Source of the DNA: Chromatiaceae bacterium
Lineage (GTDB): Bacteria > Pseudomonadota > Gammaproteobacteria > Chromatiales > Chromatiaceae
NCBI GenBank assembly: GCA_024235395.1
Contig: JACKMK010000001.1
Span: forward strand, 186,001 to 250,000
Direction of reading: 5' to 3'
Length of the DNA stretch: 64,000 bases
Part shown: positions 28,619 to 37,266 of the stretch, piece by piece
Numbering within the stretch: the first letter of the stretch is position 1
Layout: every line of letters starts with the position of its first letter
Notes under the pieces: generated by a model
The model's input: the letters and a program-made list of their open reading frames with translations, nothing else
What the model was told of the DNA's origin: nothing
Databases searched by the model: none
Translations under genes and position numbers: made by a program

Positions 28619-29491
28619 TTATGGTTTGGCAGGCTTCAGGACCTTGCTTACGAACTCGAATTCCAAGTAGTGGGATTTGCCGGGTGGGCAGAAATTGAAG
28701 CGGGTATCAAAAAAGCCCCGTTTGACAGCGAGGGTCTCATGGGTCTGCAGGTCCTTGACGATGATCTCCCCACCCCAGACCCCAAAATGTCGGTCGTACT
28801 CGTCACGGACTTCGCGCCAGGTGTAGCCATAGCGACTCTTCAAGGTATCGATCTTTTCCGCGACTAGCGGCCGCCCGAATCGTTCGCCAGATCGGTTGTT
28901 CAGATACTGCGTACCGTCCGGCTCACCGAGTCGATAGCGCCAGTAGCGGCTCTCGCCAGACGGCGGCCGCTCGGCGAAGACATCGCGATTCCATCGATCA
29001 CCCCGGTCCCTGAGACCCCTAGTCGTCTCAAAGAAGGGATATTTCGTAAGGTAAGCCCCCCAGGGCGTGGCCGCCTCAGCATCGGTATGCCCCCACGGGT
29101 CTTCGGGGATATCCCGATTCTTCAGCCGCGTCAGGTAGTCGCGCGGATCGCGCTGGCGCATCTGAAACACGCCCTCGACGTTGTCGACGGTCTTGTAGAT
29201 GAATTCACCAGCCGCGGTGTCGCACTTGTGCCGGAAGTATTGCTCTCGCGAGAAACCGGCGTAGGGGCCGAGCTGCGAATCCAGCAACCGCTCGCCATAG
29301 CGGCGGGCTAGCTCCTCGTGGCGCATCTCGTCTTTCACACCAGACACCGCGCTGCATCCTCCAAGCAACACTGCAACTGCGATCAACAGCCACAGCTGTG
29401 TTGCCCTGTTCCGCCGCCGCTCACACGCTCTCACCGTTGCACTCTCCCTCGTTTCTTGGTCATCGTGGCCATTCAACCGCGCTGCCATCAT
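28619..29491 (-). CDS. Lipoprotein of unknown function in the RTX secretion operon
   Basis: A 290-residue protein not assigned to a family. A charged N-terminus (E-R-R-R-N-R) precedes a hydrophobic core and the lipobox L-L-G-G-C, so it is probably an outer-membrane or periplasmic lipoprotein. The mature part is rich in Arg, Asp, Tyr and Trp, with a C-terminal F-C-P-P-G-K-S-H-Y-L-E-F-E-F segment. Its ATG overlaps the HlyD-adaptor stop (ATGA), and the RTX gene starts 17 nt downstream, so it is made together with both. A role as surface anchor, secretion accessory or protective partner for the lipase-like RTX protein is inferred only from position. Confidence 0.7.
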   Translation of the reverse strand: MMAARLNGHDDQETRESATVRACERRRNRATQLWLLIAVAVLLGGCSAVSGVKDEMRHEELARRYGERLLDSQLGPYAGFSREQYFRHKCDTAAGEFIYKTVDNVEGVFQMRQRDPRDYLTRLKNRDIPEDPWGHTDAEAATPWGAYLTKYPFFETTRGLRDRGDRWNRDVFAERPPSGESRYWRYRLGEPDGTQYLNNRSGERFGRPLVAEKIDTLKSRYGYTWREVRDEYDRHFGVWGGEIIVKDLQTHETLAVKRGFFDTRFNFCPPGKSHYLEFEFVSKVLKPAKP

Positions 29492-30786
29492 CGCTCCCGC
29501 ACGCTCTCATCCCGATACCGCAACAACGGACTGAGGAAGAACTCGATCATCCGCCGTCTGCCGGTCTTCGATTCCACTGTCACCGTCATACCGGGACTGA
29601 GCTTGACTGGCCTGCCGTTGACGTCGATCTGCGTCCGTTGCATGCGTACCCGCAGCTTATAGACCAGGCCCTTGCGTTCATCGGCGACCGCGTCATTCGA
29701 CAGGTCGACGACCTGACCGTCGATCGTGCCGTACTGGGTGAACGGGAAGGCGTCGATCTTGATCGCGGCGTCCTGCCCCACCGCGACGAAGCCGACGTCC
29801 TTGTTCTCCAGCACCGCCTCGACCTCGAGCGCCTCGTCCTGGGGCACGATCACCAGCAGGGCCTGCGCCGGGGTGACGATCGCGCCGACGTTGTGGACCG
29901 CGAGCTGCTGCACGACGCCGCCGACCGGGGCGGTGATGGTCTGCGCTCGGACACGGGTATCGGCCTTGATCAGTTCCTGTTGTGCGGCAGTGAGCCGCTG
30001 TTCGGCGGCTTCATGACGCTCCAAGGCCTGGCGGTGAAACTCGCTGTGCGCGTAGGTGATGCGCGCGTCGATCTCGTCGACCGCGGCGGCGAGCCGCGCG
30101 ACCTCGCCCCGGTGTGCGGCCAGGTCGTGGAAGGTCGTGAGGCGCTCTTGTTCGGTCTCGAGGTACTGCTGCTCCGGCAGCAGCTTCTGCTCGGCGAGGC
30201 CCTTCTGGTCGGTTGCGCGCCGGGTGACCAGCGGCAGGATGGCCTGCAGTTTATCGACCTGGCGCGCCGCGGCGTCCCGCTCGGCGGCCAGCTTGGCGCG
30301 CTCGCGCTGCAGGACTTGGCGCCGGTCCCCGAACTCGCGCCACTGGCGCAGCAGGATCGGATCGAGGGGCCGCTGGTTGTCATGTTCCGCCACGCCGTCA
30401 CGTTCCAGCCAGTCGGCCAGGGTCGCGAAGCGGGCGACCTCGCGCCGGGCGTTGCCGACCTCGTCGCGCAGACGATCGACGTCGGCCTGGGCGCTGGTCG
30501 GGTCGAGCTCGATCAGGACGTCGCCGGCGCGTACCGCCTGCCCGTCGGTCACATGGATCGCGCGTACGCTGCCGATCTCCAGCGGTTGCACGGTCTTGCT
30601 GTGCCCGCTCGTGATGATGCGCCCTTGGGCGACCGCGACGATGTCGACCTGGCTCAGGCTGGCCCAGGCGACCGCCGAGACGAAGCACAACACGATCACC
30701 CAAAGAATCGCGCGTCCGGCCGGTGACGGCGGGGTCTGTTCGATCTCCTGCGCGGCGGGCAGGAAGGCGGTCTCGGTGCGGCTCAT
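29488..30786 (-). CDS. HlyD-family type I secretion periplasmic adaptor
   Basis: A 432-residue membrane-fusion protein. A short cytoplasmic N-terminus leads to one transmembrane helix near 27-47 (I-L-W-V-I-V-L-C-F-V-S-A-V-A-W). A lipoyl/barrel-sandwich half-motif (A-Q-G-R-I-I-T-S-G) follows, then a long alpha-helical hairpin from about 90 to 270, and a beta-barrel with the conserved HlyD segment L-S-P-G-M-T-V-T-V-E near the C-terminus. It should link the ABC exporter to a TolC-like channel, which is not encoded in this window. It overlaps the ABC gene and the lipoprotein gene by 4 nt each. Confidence 0.93.
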   Translation of the reverse strand: MSRTETAFLPAAQEIEQTPPSPAGRAILWVIVLCFVSAVAWASLSQVDIVAVAQGRIITSGHSKTVQPLEIGSVRAIHVTDGQAVRAGDVLIELDPTSAQADVDRLRDEVGNARREVARFATLADWLERDGVAEHDNQRPLDPILLRQWREFGDRRQVLQRERAKLAAERDAAARQVDKLQAILPLVTRRATDQKGLAEQKLLPEQQYLETEQERLTTFHDLAAHRGEVARLAAAVDEIDARITYAHSEFHRQALERHEAAEQRLTAAQQELIKADTRVRAQTITAPVGGVVQQLAVHNVGAIVTPAQALLVIVPQDEALEVEAVLENKDVGFVAVGQDAAIKIDAFPFTQYGTIDGQVVDLSNDAVADERKGLVYKLRVRMQRTQIDVNGRPVKLSPGMTVTVESKTGRRRMIEFFLSPLLRYRDESVRER

Positions 30787-32972
30787 GCCGGCTCTCCGAG
30801 CGGCGGCTGGATGGCGTCACCTTCCGAATCGCCGTCGTCGATCCCACTCTGCAGCGCGTGCAGCCGGGCATACAGGCCGCGCCGCTGCAGCAGCGTGTCG
30901 TGGCTGCCCTGCTCGACGACCCGGCCGGCGTCGATCACCAGGATACGGTCGGCATGACGCACGGCGCTCAGGCGGTGGGCGATGATGAACACCGTGCGCC
31001 CCTGGCAGATCGCACGCATATTGCGCTGGATAATGCGCTCGGACTCGTAATCTAGTGCGCTGGTCGCCTCGTCGAGGATCAATATCCCGGGGTTGCCGAC
31101 CAGTGCGCGGGCGATCGCGATGCGCTGCCGCTGCCCACCGGAGAGGTTCGCGCCGTGCTCGCCGACCAGGGTGTCATAACCCTCGGGGAGTTCCAGGATG
31201 AACTCGTGCGCACCGGCAAGCTTCGCCGCGGCGATCACCGGTTCCATCGGCAGACCGGGATTGGCCAGCGCGATGTTCTCGCGCACGCTGCGGTTGAACA
31301 GCACGTTCTCCTGCAACACGACCCCGACCTGGCGGCGCAGCCAGGCCGGTTCGACCAGCGCGAGGTCGACGCCATCGATCAGCACCCTGCCCGACTCCGG
31401 GACGTACAGGCGCTGGATCAGCTTGGTCAGTGTGCTCTTGCCCGAACCGGAGCGGCCGACGATCCCGATCACCTCGCCGGGGCTCATCTCCAGGTCGATA
31501 TCGCGGAACACCTGCGGGCGATCCGGAGCATAGCGAAAACCGACATGGTCAAAGCGCACCGCGCCCTGGAGCTGCGGTAGGGTCGCGCGGCCCGGGTTGT
31601 AACCGATCTCGGTCGGGGTGTTGAGGATGTCGCCGAGGCGCCGCACCGAGATCCCGGCCTGCTGGAAATCCTGCCAGAGTTGTACCAGGCGCAGGATCGG
31701 GCCGCTGATGCGCCCGGCGATCATGTTGAACGCGATCAACTGACCGACCGACAGCTCGCCGTGCATCACCGCGGTCGCGCCAATCCATAGGATCAGCACG
31801 ACCGTGACCTTGTTGACGAAGCCGGCACTCTGACTGGCGATGTTGCCGAGGTTGGAAGCGCGGAAGCTCGCGCCGACGTAACCGGCAAGCTGCTCTTCCC
31901 AGCGCCGCTGCATCTGCGGCTCGACCGCCATTGCCTTCAGCGTCTGGATACCGCTGATCGACTCGACCAGGAAGGCCTGGTTCTCGGCACCGCGATTGAA
32001 CTTCTCCTCCAGCCGGCCGCGCAGGATCGGCGTGACGACCAGCGACAGCACAATGTAGAAGGGGATCGCCCCGGCTACGACCGCGGTGAGCAGCGGGCTG
32101 TAGTAAAAGAGCACCGCGAAGAACACCAGCGTGAACAGCAGGTCGATCACCAGCGTCAACGCCGAGCCGGTAAGAAAGTTGCGGATATTCTCCAGCTCGC
32201 GCACCCGCGCGACCGAGTCGCCGACCCGGCGTGCCTCGAAATAGGCCAGCGGTAGGCGCAGCAGGTGCGCGAACAGCTTTGCGCCGAGCAGCACGTCGAC
32301 ACGGTTGGTGGTGTGCGCGAACACGTAGGTGCGCAGGCCGCCGAGCACGACCTCGAACAGCGACAATGCGAGCAGCCCGATCGCGAGCACGTGCAGTGTC
32401 GTCAGGCCGTGATGCACCAGGACCTTGTCGATGATCACCTGGAAGAACAGTGGTGTGACCAGCGCGAAGAGCTGCAGGAAGAACGAGGCCGCGACCACCT
32501 CGCCGAACAGTTTCCGGTGTCGCACGATCGCCGGGACGAACCAGCCGAAGCCGAAGCGCCCCCCGAGGTCTTTCAGTGTTGCGCGCCGGGTCACCAGGAT
32601 CAGCTCGCCGGACCAGGCAGACTGGAAGATCGTCCGCGGCAGCGTCAGCGGTCGCGTCTCGAGCGGATCCTGGATCAATACCTTGTCGTCGTTGATGGCG
32701 GCGACGATGAAGAAGTGGCCGTCGGTATGACGGGCGATCGCCGGCAGGTGCGTGCGCTGCAGACGTTGCCAATCGGAGGTCGTACTGCGAGCCTTCAGAT
32801 CGAGGGCCTGTGCGCCACGCAATATTTCCGCATTGCCGAATTCGTCGGTGTCGCGGATACCGAGCAAGTGGCGCAGCTGCCCTCCATCGGCCGCGCGCCC
32901 GTGATAGCGGGCAAGAAAAACGAGAGACGCGAGCCCTGTGCCGCGCGCGCTGGTCTGCGTACTGTGTGGCAT
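30783..32972 (-). CDS. Type I secretion ABC exporter with inactive C39-like domain
   Basis: A 729-residue HlyB-type exporter. The N-terminal 130 residues form a peptidase C39-like domain, but the catalytic cysteine position reads G-T-G-L-A-S-L, so it should bind rather than cleave the substrate, as in HlyB. Five or six transmembrane helices follow (about 155-430), then an ATPase domain with V-G-R-S-G-S-G-K-S, L-S-G-G-Q-R-Q-R and I-L-I-L-D-E-A-T-S-A-L-D. The ATG at 32972 has a GGAAGG site at good spacing; a GTG two codons upstream is less likely. It is the first gene of a four-gene operon ending in the RTX protein, its presumed cargo. Confidence 0.94.
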   Translation of the reverse strand: MPHSTQTSARGTGLASLVFLARYHGRAADGGQLRHLLGIRDTDEFGNAEILRGAQALDLKARSTTSDWQRLQRTHLPAIARHTDGHFFIVAAINDDKVLIQDPLETRPLTLPRTIFQSAWSGELILVTRRATLKDLGGRFGFGWFVPAIVRHRKLFGEVVAASFFLQLFALVTPLFFQVIIDKVLVHHGLTTLHVLAIGLLALSLFEVVLGGLRTYVFAHTTNRVDVLLGAKLFAHLLRLPLAYFEARRVGDSVARVRELENIRNFLTGSALTLVIDLLFTLVFFAVLFYYSPLLTAVVAGAIPFYIVLSLVVTPILRGRLEEKFNRGAENQAFLVESISGIQTLKAMAVEPQMQRRWEEQLAGYVGASFRASNLGNIASQSAGFVNKVTVVLILWIGATAVMHGELSVGQLIAFNMIAGRISGPILRLVQLWQDFQQAGISVRRLGDILNTPTEIGYNPGRATLPQLQGAVRFDHVGFRYAPDRPQVFRDIDLEMSPGEVIGIVGRSGSGKSTLTKLIQRLYVPESGRVLIDGVDLALVEPAWLRRQVGVVLQENVLFNRSVRENIALANPGLPMEPVIAAAKLAGAHEFILELPEGYDTLVGEHGANLSGGQRQRIAIARALVGNPGILILDEATSALDYESERIIQRNMRAICQGRTVFIIAHRLSAVRHADRILVIDAGRVVEQGSHDTLLQRRGLYARLHALQSGIDDGDSEGDAIQPPLGEPA

Positions 32973-33363
32973 GTCCACCCTTCCATGGGTCTCTCGGACC
33001 TGTTCTGGCTTTTCGCCGTCCCGGTGTCCGCTCAGGCCTGAACCTGTGGTCTACGTAATGTGCTGCTGGTCCAACCTTCCGTGGCGGACCTCGGCTCGAA
33101 CCTATCCGACGACGGCGAAAATCTCAACCAACAATCCCCGTTGGCACAGAGGTTTCAGACGAATCCTACAAAATAGGGTCGACAGTCATACTGCTCGCTT
33201 GCGTTGTCTTTCGGTATTCGATCGCGCGCGATTCGTGGCATTCCTGGCAGCGCGATGGATCAAAATCGGCAAAGCGCCTGCGGGACTGCAGGCGGCGCGC
33301 ACCCCCCGTTTTCGACCTCGATCGCACAGGATCAAAACCGGCACTCCACGTAAGGCGATACCG
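32973..33363. other. Intergenic region upstream of the type I secretion operon
   Basis: About 390 bases with no supportable gene. It should carry the minus-strand promoter for the secretion operon. A less GC-rich patch around 33105-33185 is the most promoter-like part, but no clear -35/-10 pair or sigma-54 site could be assigned. TGGCAC occurs on the plus strand near 33126 but without a matching -12 element. Confidence 0.4.
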
Positions 33364-34216
33364 TCAGCGTCGAGCCACCGGGCCTCGTGTGCGCCCTCGC
33401 CCACCCAGCCCAAACAACAGGTACAGCAGCACCGGAACGCCCACCCAGGCCACGATGATCCACCACCGGACCTCTATCCGGTAGCTGGTCGCGGCGGCAC
33501 CCATCTGCCAGGCGCGGTTCTGTGTCGATGCGGAGGTCGGCGGTTCGTCGACCCAGGTGAGCAAGGGATTGCGCAATACGGGGACACCGTCTTGGTCTTC
33601 GGCCAGATCGACCTGGTGGCGCCAGTAGTAGTGCCGCGCGGTCTGAATGGATGTCTGCGAGGCTCCACCACGCGAAGCCGACACCGATGCCGAGCCACAG
33701 CAGGTAGGCGGCCGTGGACAGGTGCCTCGCGGGAGCGTCGCTGCCGACGAGCCAGACGAGGGACCCACCGCGCACCGGTGACGCACGCATCGCCAGGCAG
33801 AACGCCAGCAATGGCATCACGAACAGTGGCGCGGTCACCAGCGCGCCGACGCGCCCGTTCCACTCGTAGGGATCACCGAGCCAGCCGAGGTGCACGACCA
33901 GCGCGGTGGCGACGACCGCGACCAGCGCCGCATAACTCAGCCCGACGACGACACTTGGTGCATGGTGCCGTAGAAGCAGTGTCACCGGCGTGAGTGCGAG
34001 GTTCGGGAGCGCCCACCAGAAACCACCGAGCGCGAGCGACCAGACCTCCGAGAGAAGCGGCATATACGCGGTACCGCCCTGGCTCTGAAAACCGCTTACC
34101 GTCGTCGCCACGATGAACACCAGCACCGGCACCAGCGGCGGCAACAACGCGACCTGCAGCAAGGTGCCCGTCCAATCGACCTCGGTACGGGCCTGGGGAT
34201 TCATATCGTTCGCCAT
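33364..34216 (-). pseudogene. Polytopic membrane protein interrupted by a frameshift
   Basis: The N-terminal two thirds (from M-A-N-D-M-N-P-Q-A at 34216) read as a multi-span membrane protein with about five hydrophobic segments up to W-W-S-L-A-D-I-H-S-D-R. Near 33634 protein-like sequence shifts frame: the second frame continues H-Y-Y-W-R-H-Q-V-D-L-A-E-D-Q-D-G and ends with another transmembrane stretch (W-W-I-I-V-A-W-V-G-V-P-V-L-L-Y-L-L-F). Removing one base of the CC pair at about 33634-33635 would join the frames into a protein of about 283 residues. Family not recognised. This may be a true inactivating mutation or a sequencing error. Confidence 0.65.
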
Positions 34217-34390
34217 GCTCGCCCACCGACCGTCCGTGTGATGATGCGTTCGGACTGTAGCACCCGGGCAGGACGAGCGTCGCCGCGGCGCCCGTCACCT
34301 GGTCTTCCGCCGATTCATGGACGACGTCGGATGCGACGACTGGCGGCCCTGCCCTCGACTCATGGCCGCCGGCTAGGCTTTACACCACGG

Positions 34391-34867
34391 TCAGAAGACG
34401 CAGGCCAGCCCCCAGACCTGATAGACGAACAGCGTCATGTAGCTGCCCAGGATGGTGTACAGGATGTGCCGGACGCGTAGCGTGCCGGCGACCCGGAAGG
34501 CGGCGTGGGCAACCAGGAACACCACGCCGATACCAGTAAGCGCCAGCTTCGTCGACACGAAGGTCGCGTTCCCGATGTCGAGCAGTGCCGCCATGAAGAG
34601 GTTAATCTCCCTGGCGCCCTTCCCCAGCAGCTCCAGGGTGAACAGCGCATCGAGGCAGCACAGCAGCAGAATGCCCAGCGCGACCGCGAACAGCCGCTCA
34701 TCGTACCGGTCGACGTAGTGCGCATGCGCATCTGTCTGGCGGCGTGCACGGCGCCGCCGTCCGTGGATCATGGGGCCGAAGAAAAGGCTGCTGAACGTGG
34801 TCCGCCGTCGGTCCGTCACGTCGCGCTCAATCCAATCGCTCACCACCACGGCGACTTCTTCGGCCAC
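34391..34867 (-). CDS. DUF5658-like membrane protein
   Basis: A 158-residue protein with a polar, Arg-rich N-terminus (about 1-55) and then three or four hydrophobic helices. The D-E-R-L-F-A-V-A-L-G-I-L-L-L-C-C-L-D-A-L-F-T-L segment, a following E-x-N-L-F-M-A-A-L-L-D-I-G, and an F-V-S-T-K-L-A-L-T-G-I stretch resemble DUF5658 proteins. Function unknown. Base composition is similar to its neighbours, and it stands alone between the frameshifted membrane gene and the divergent DUF465 gene. Confidence 0.65.
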   Translation of the reverse strand: MAEEVAVVVSDWIERDVTDRRRTTFSSLFFGPMIHGRRRRARRQTDAHAHYVDRYDERLFAVALGILLLCCLDALFTLELLGKGAREINLFMAALLDIGNATFVSTKLALTGIGVVFLVAHAAFRVAGTLRVRHILYTILGSYMTLFVYQVWGLACVF

Positions 34868-35346
34868 TGAAACCCCCTGCTGTTATGGGTTACGACACCA
34901 TTTTCACAGCGAAGATCGGGCCAATCTTGAAAAACGCCCCCCATCAGCGGCTTACCCACGCCAGCCGCGCGCGGCCACGGCCAAGTGTTAAAGAATCTTG
35001 TCATTTTTCCGGAATAGCGTTCCGACCGCGCATCTGTTGCGGGCTCCAGTGTCGCCCGGCGCCAGGTCGGGCGAAGCCGCAGGGGTCGGACGGGCACGAG
35101 CCTGTCTGGTCGTCTAGATCCAGCCTCCGCTGTCGGCGCGGAGTGGCCGACCAGGCCGAGTTCGATTCCGAAAAGAGGTTCAGTCTCCGTCGCCCAAAAG
35201 GCGGCTCATGGGAAAAGCCGACACTCCCCCTGGGACATGCGCCGGCCGCGAAAGACCATCACCAATCCGGTCCCCCCGTCGGATTGATCACACACTGACA
35301 CCCTCGATAGAATTCCGGTAACAGAAACATTCGCGAGAACAACGAG
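34868..35346. other. Intergenic region with no recognised gene
   Basis: About 480 bases between two divergent genes, so promoters for both are expected here. Short stems are visible, for example CGGCT/AGCCG around 35201-35219, but no known riboswitch or tRNA could be matched. No protein-like frame was found. Confidence 0.4.
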
Positions 35347-35583
35347 ATGCAAGTCGAAACGCACGACCTGTTGCACGAATTTCCAGAACACGCCGGAAGA
35401 ATCGCCGAGCTGCGAGAGGACAGCGACGCTTTCAGGCACATGATGGATGAGCACAATTGGCTGGATTCGCACATCCGCAGCCTGGAAGAGCATGATCTGC
35501 CGGTGGCGGATTTTCATATCGAGGAAATGAAAAAGCGCCGTCTGTTGTTGAAGGACAGGCTTTATGCGCTGATCACCGAGTGA
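35347..35583 (+). CDS. YdcH/DUF465 family protein
   Basis: A 78-residue predicted helical hairpin of the DUF465 (YdcH) family. Typical features are the N-terminal H-D-L-L-H-E-F-P-E-H, the central H-x-x-L-D-x-x-I-R-x-L-E and the basic C-terminal M-K-K-R-R-L-L-L-K-D motif. Function is unknown in the family. A second, more divergent copy is at 46607-46864. The ribosome-binding site is weak (GCGAGAACAACGAG before the ATG). Confidence 0.85.
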   Translation: MQVETHDLLHEFPEHAGRIAELREDSDAFRHMMDEHNWLDSHIRSLEEHDLPVADFHIEEMKKRRLLLKDRLYALITE

Positions 35584-36014
35584 TCCAGGCATCCCTACCC
35601 AATCACCGCTGCGCGCATCGACAACATCGATGGTTCGGTTGGCCGCGCGCGGGCCGACGATCCTCAACACCGCTGAATCGCGACAGCCGAGCGGAGGTTC
35701 AGGGCGAACATTATCCGGGGACGGTGGCTCGAGGAGTAGCCTTCCAAGAATGCGAGAAATGAAGGCGTTACGTTTCGGGTAGAACCAAGGGGTTGCACGA
35801 TTCAGGGGGTTGCGAATGTGCGGGGAGAGATTGTGGGTCGCTTCGATTTTCGCGGCGGTCGAAAACACCGCTAGCTGCCAGCGGACCGATCGAGACAACT
35901 GCCACCCAGGTTCTCCAGAACTTTCCCCCTCAGCCCGGCCACGGCCGTTGGTTTCAACTCCCTGTTGAAAAGCCCATCTGACAGGCGCCTTACGAAGGCT
36001 TGCGGATGGGGTTG
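35584..36014. other. Intergenic region, no gene, one copy of a repeated motif
   Basis: About 430 bases between the DUF465 gene and the end of the patatin gene. A long minus-strand open frame crosses it but lacks protein-like composition, runs over both flanking genes and is rejected. The only notable item is the 36-nt motif at 35704-35739 shared with 41821-41856. Confidence 0.45.
35704..35739. repeat. Copy 1 of a 36-nt dispersed motif
   Basis: Shares 29 of 36 positions with 41821-41856, including the uninterrupted core CGGTGGCTC and the ending AGGAGTAG. On the minus strand both copies could read L-L-L-E-P-P-x-x-x-x-V-R-P-E. Both lie in spacer sequence near gene 3' ends, so this may be a relic of a duplicated element. 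Confidence 0.5.
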
Positions 36015-37211
36015 TCAGGGGCGCGTTTGCCAGTCTTCTAACAGCCAGGTCGGTATGTCCTGCAGGATGGGTGGAGTGCGTTTCCAGGGATCGGGCGAGC
36101 GTCCCAGTTCGTATCCCAAATCGAAAGAAGTCCGCATCTGCTCTGGATCGAACGCCAGGAAGTTTTGGCCCACGTCGGCATCGTCGGGGATGGAGACCAA
36201 TCTGAACTCGTAGCCGCGGATCTTTGCTGCCGTAAATGCACGTAGCAACAGTCCATCCGTGGAGTTGCTCATCATTGCACCAAGCGCCGGGCCGGCGAGG
36301 TGAAGCGCATCGTTGCGAACGGCTGAAGGCCTCGTGACCTGTTGCCCGTTCTGCACGACGTAAACGGTGCCCGGTCCGTATTTCGGCGGTTTGGGTTTCC
36401 CGGTGCCGGCGAGGCCGACAACGACTAGGTTTTGGCGGACTCCGCCATCTGCGAACAGGTAGCCCGCTATTTCCACGGGCGGGAAGGCAATGGGTGGCGC
36501 CGCCGAGGCGCGCAGCACTTGCTTGTAGAGTGCGAGTGCTTCTTGCGTTCCCTCCTTGGCAATCATGCCCAAGTTCCAGACCCAGGTCTGACCATAGTCG
36601 AGGTTGGTCGTCCCGACCCATAGGCGCCGATTCGCGTCATGGGCAGCCGCAACGCGCTGCAGAACTTCGGCAGTAATGTACTTGTCGAGCAATGCCTGCA
36701 GGGGCGATGTGTCGAATACGGCGTTCCTGCCCCAGAGCAGGCTGAGCAGTCGCTCGTTGCTATAGATGTCCCTGGACGTGATGGTTGTGAAGATCTGCTC
36801 GAGGGCTGCGTCGTCCTGGGGTGTCCCGAGGAAGGCATGCGTCGCCAGTAGCGCGCCGGTGCTGACACCGGTTACCACGTCAAACTCCGGACGCTGACCG
36901 CTCTCTGTCCAGCCCTTGAGAAAGCCGGCTCCGAAGGCGCCGTATTGTCCGCCCCCGGATAGCTCCAGGATATTCAGGGCATGTCCACGCAAGCGCTCGA
37001 GCCCCGGAATCACGCCCTCTGCTGCCGATGCCTTGGCGGCATCGACGACCATGTAGCGTTCGGGATTCAGCGGATCGTGGCCATTGGGAAGCGAAGCGTA
37101 GGGTACATGCTGCCGCGACAGTTGGCGTTCCGGGGCCGAAGCACAGCCCCCAAGCGTGACCACCAGAAGCGCCGCCACCAGCACGGTCACAACGTCACTC
37201 CTTGTCGTCAT
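36015..37211 (-). CDS. Patatin-like phospholipase lipoprotein
   Basis: A 398-residue patatin-family hydrolase. The signal sequence ends at lipobox T-L-G-G-C with Cys23. The oxyanion loop L-S-G-G-G-Q-Y-G-A-F-G-A-G (84-96), the nucleophile elbow G-V-S-T-G (115-119, Ser117) and the D-G-G motif (Asp255) complete the Ser-Asp dyad, so it should be active on acyl lipids in the envelope. Family members hydrolyse phospholipids or other acyl esters; the substrate cannot be read from sequence. The next gene, an AraC-type regulator on the same strand, ends 55 nt upstream of its start. Confidence 0.9.
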   Translation of the reverse strand: MTTRSDVVTVLVAALLVVTLGGCASAPERQLSRQHVPYASLPNGHDPLNPERYMVVDAAKASAAEGVIPGLERLRGHALNILELSGGGQYGAFGAGFLKGWTESGQRPEFDVVTGVSTGALLATHAFLGTPQDDAALEQIFTTITSRDIYSNERLLSLLWGRNAVFDTSPLQALLDKYITAEVLQRVAAAHDANRRLWVGTTNLDYGQTWVWNLGMIAKEGTQEALALYKQVLRASAAPPIAFPPVEIAGYLFADGGVRQNLVVVGLAGTGKPKPPKYGPGTVYVVQNGQQVTRPSAVRNDALHLAGPALGAMMSNSTDGLLLRAFTAAKIRGYEFRLVSIPDDADVGQNFLAFDPEQMRTSFDLGYELGRSPDPWKRTPPILQDIPTWLLEDWQTRP

Positions 37212-37266
37212 GCTGCCCCCATTCGAAAGAGAATCCTGGCATCCGTGGCCTTGAGGTGGCTCTCAA

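Noticed and set aside
35156..35178. GTTCGATTCC resembling a tRNA T-loop
   Set aside because: The flanking bases do not pair as a T-stem and no acceptor or anticodon arms can be folded around it.
35206..36621. A 471-codon minus-strand frame spanning the DUF465 and patatin genes
   Set aside because: It overlaps both supported genes out of frame and its translation is Arg/Ser/Pro-rich without domain signal.
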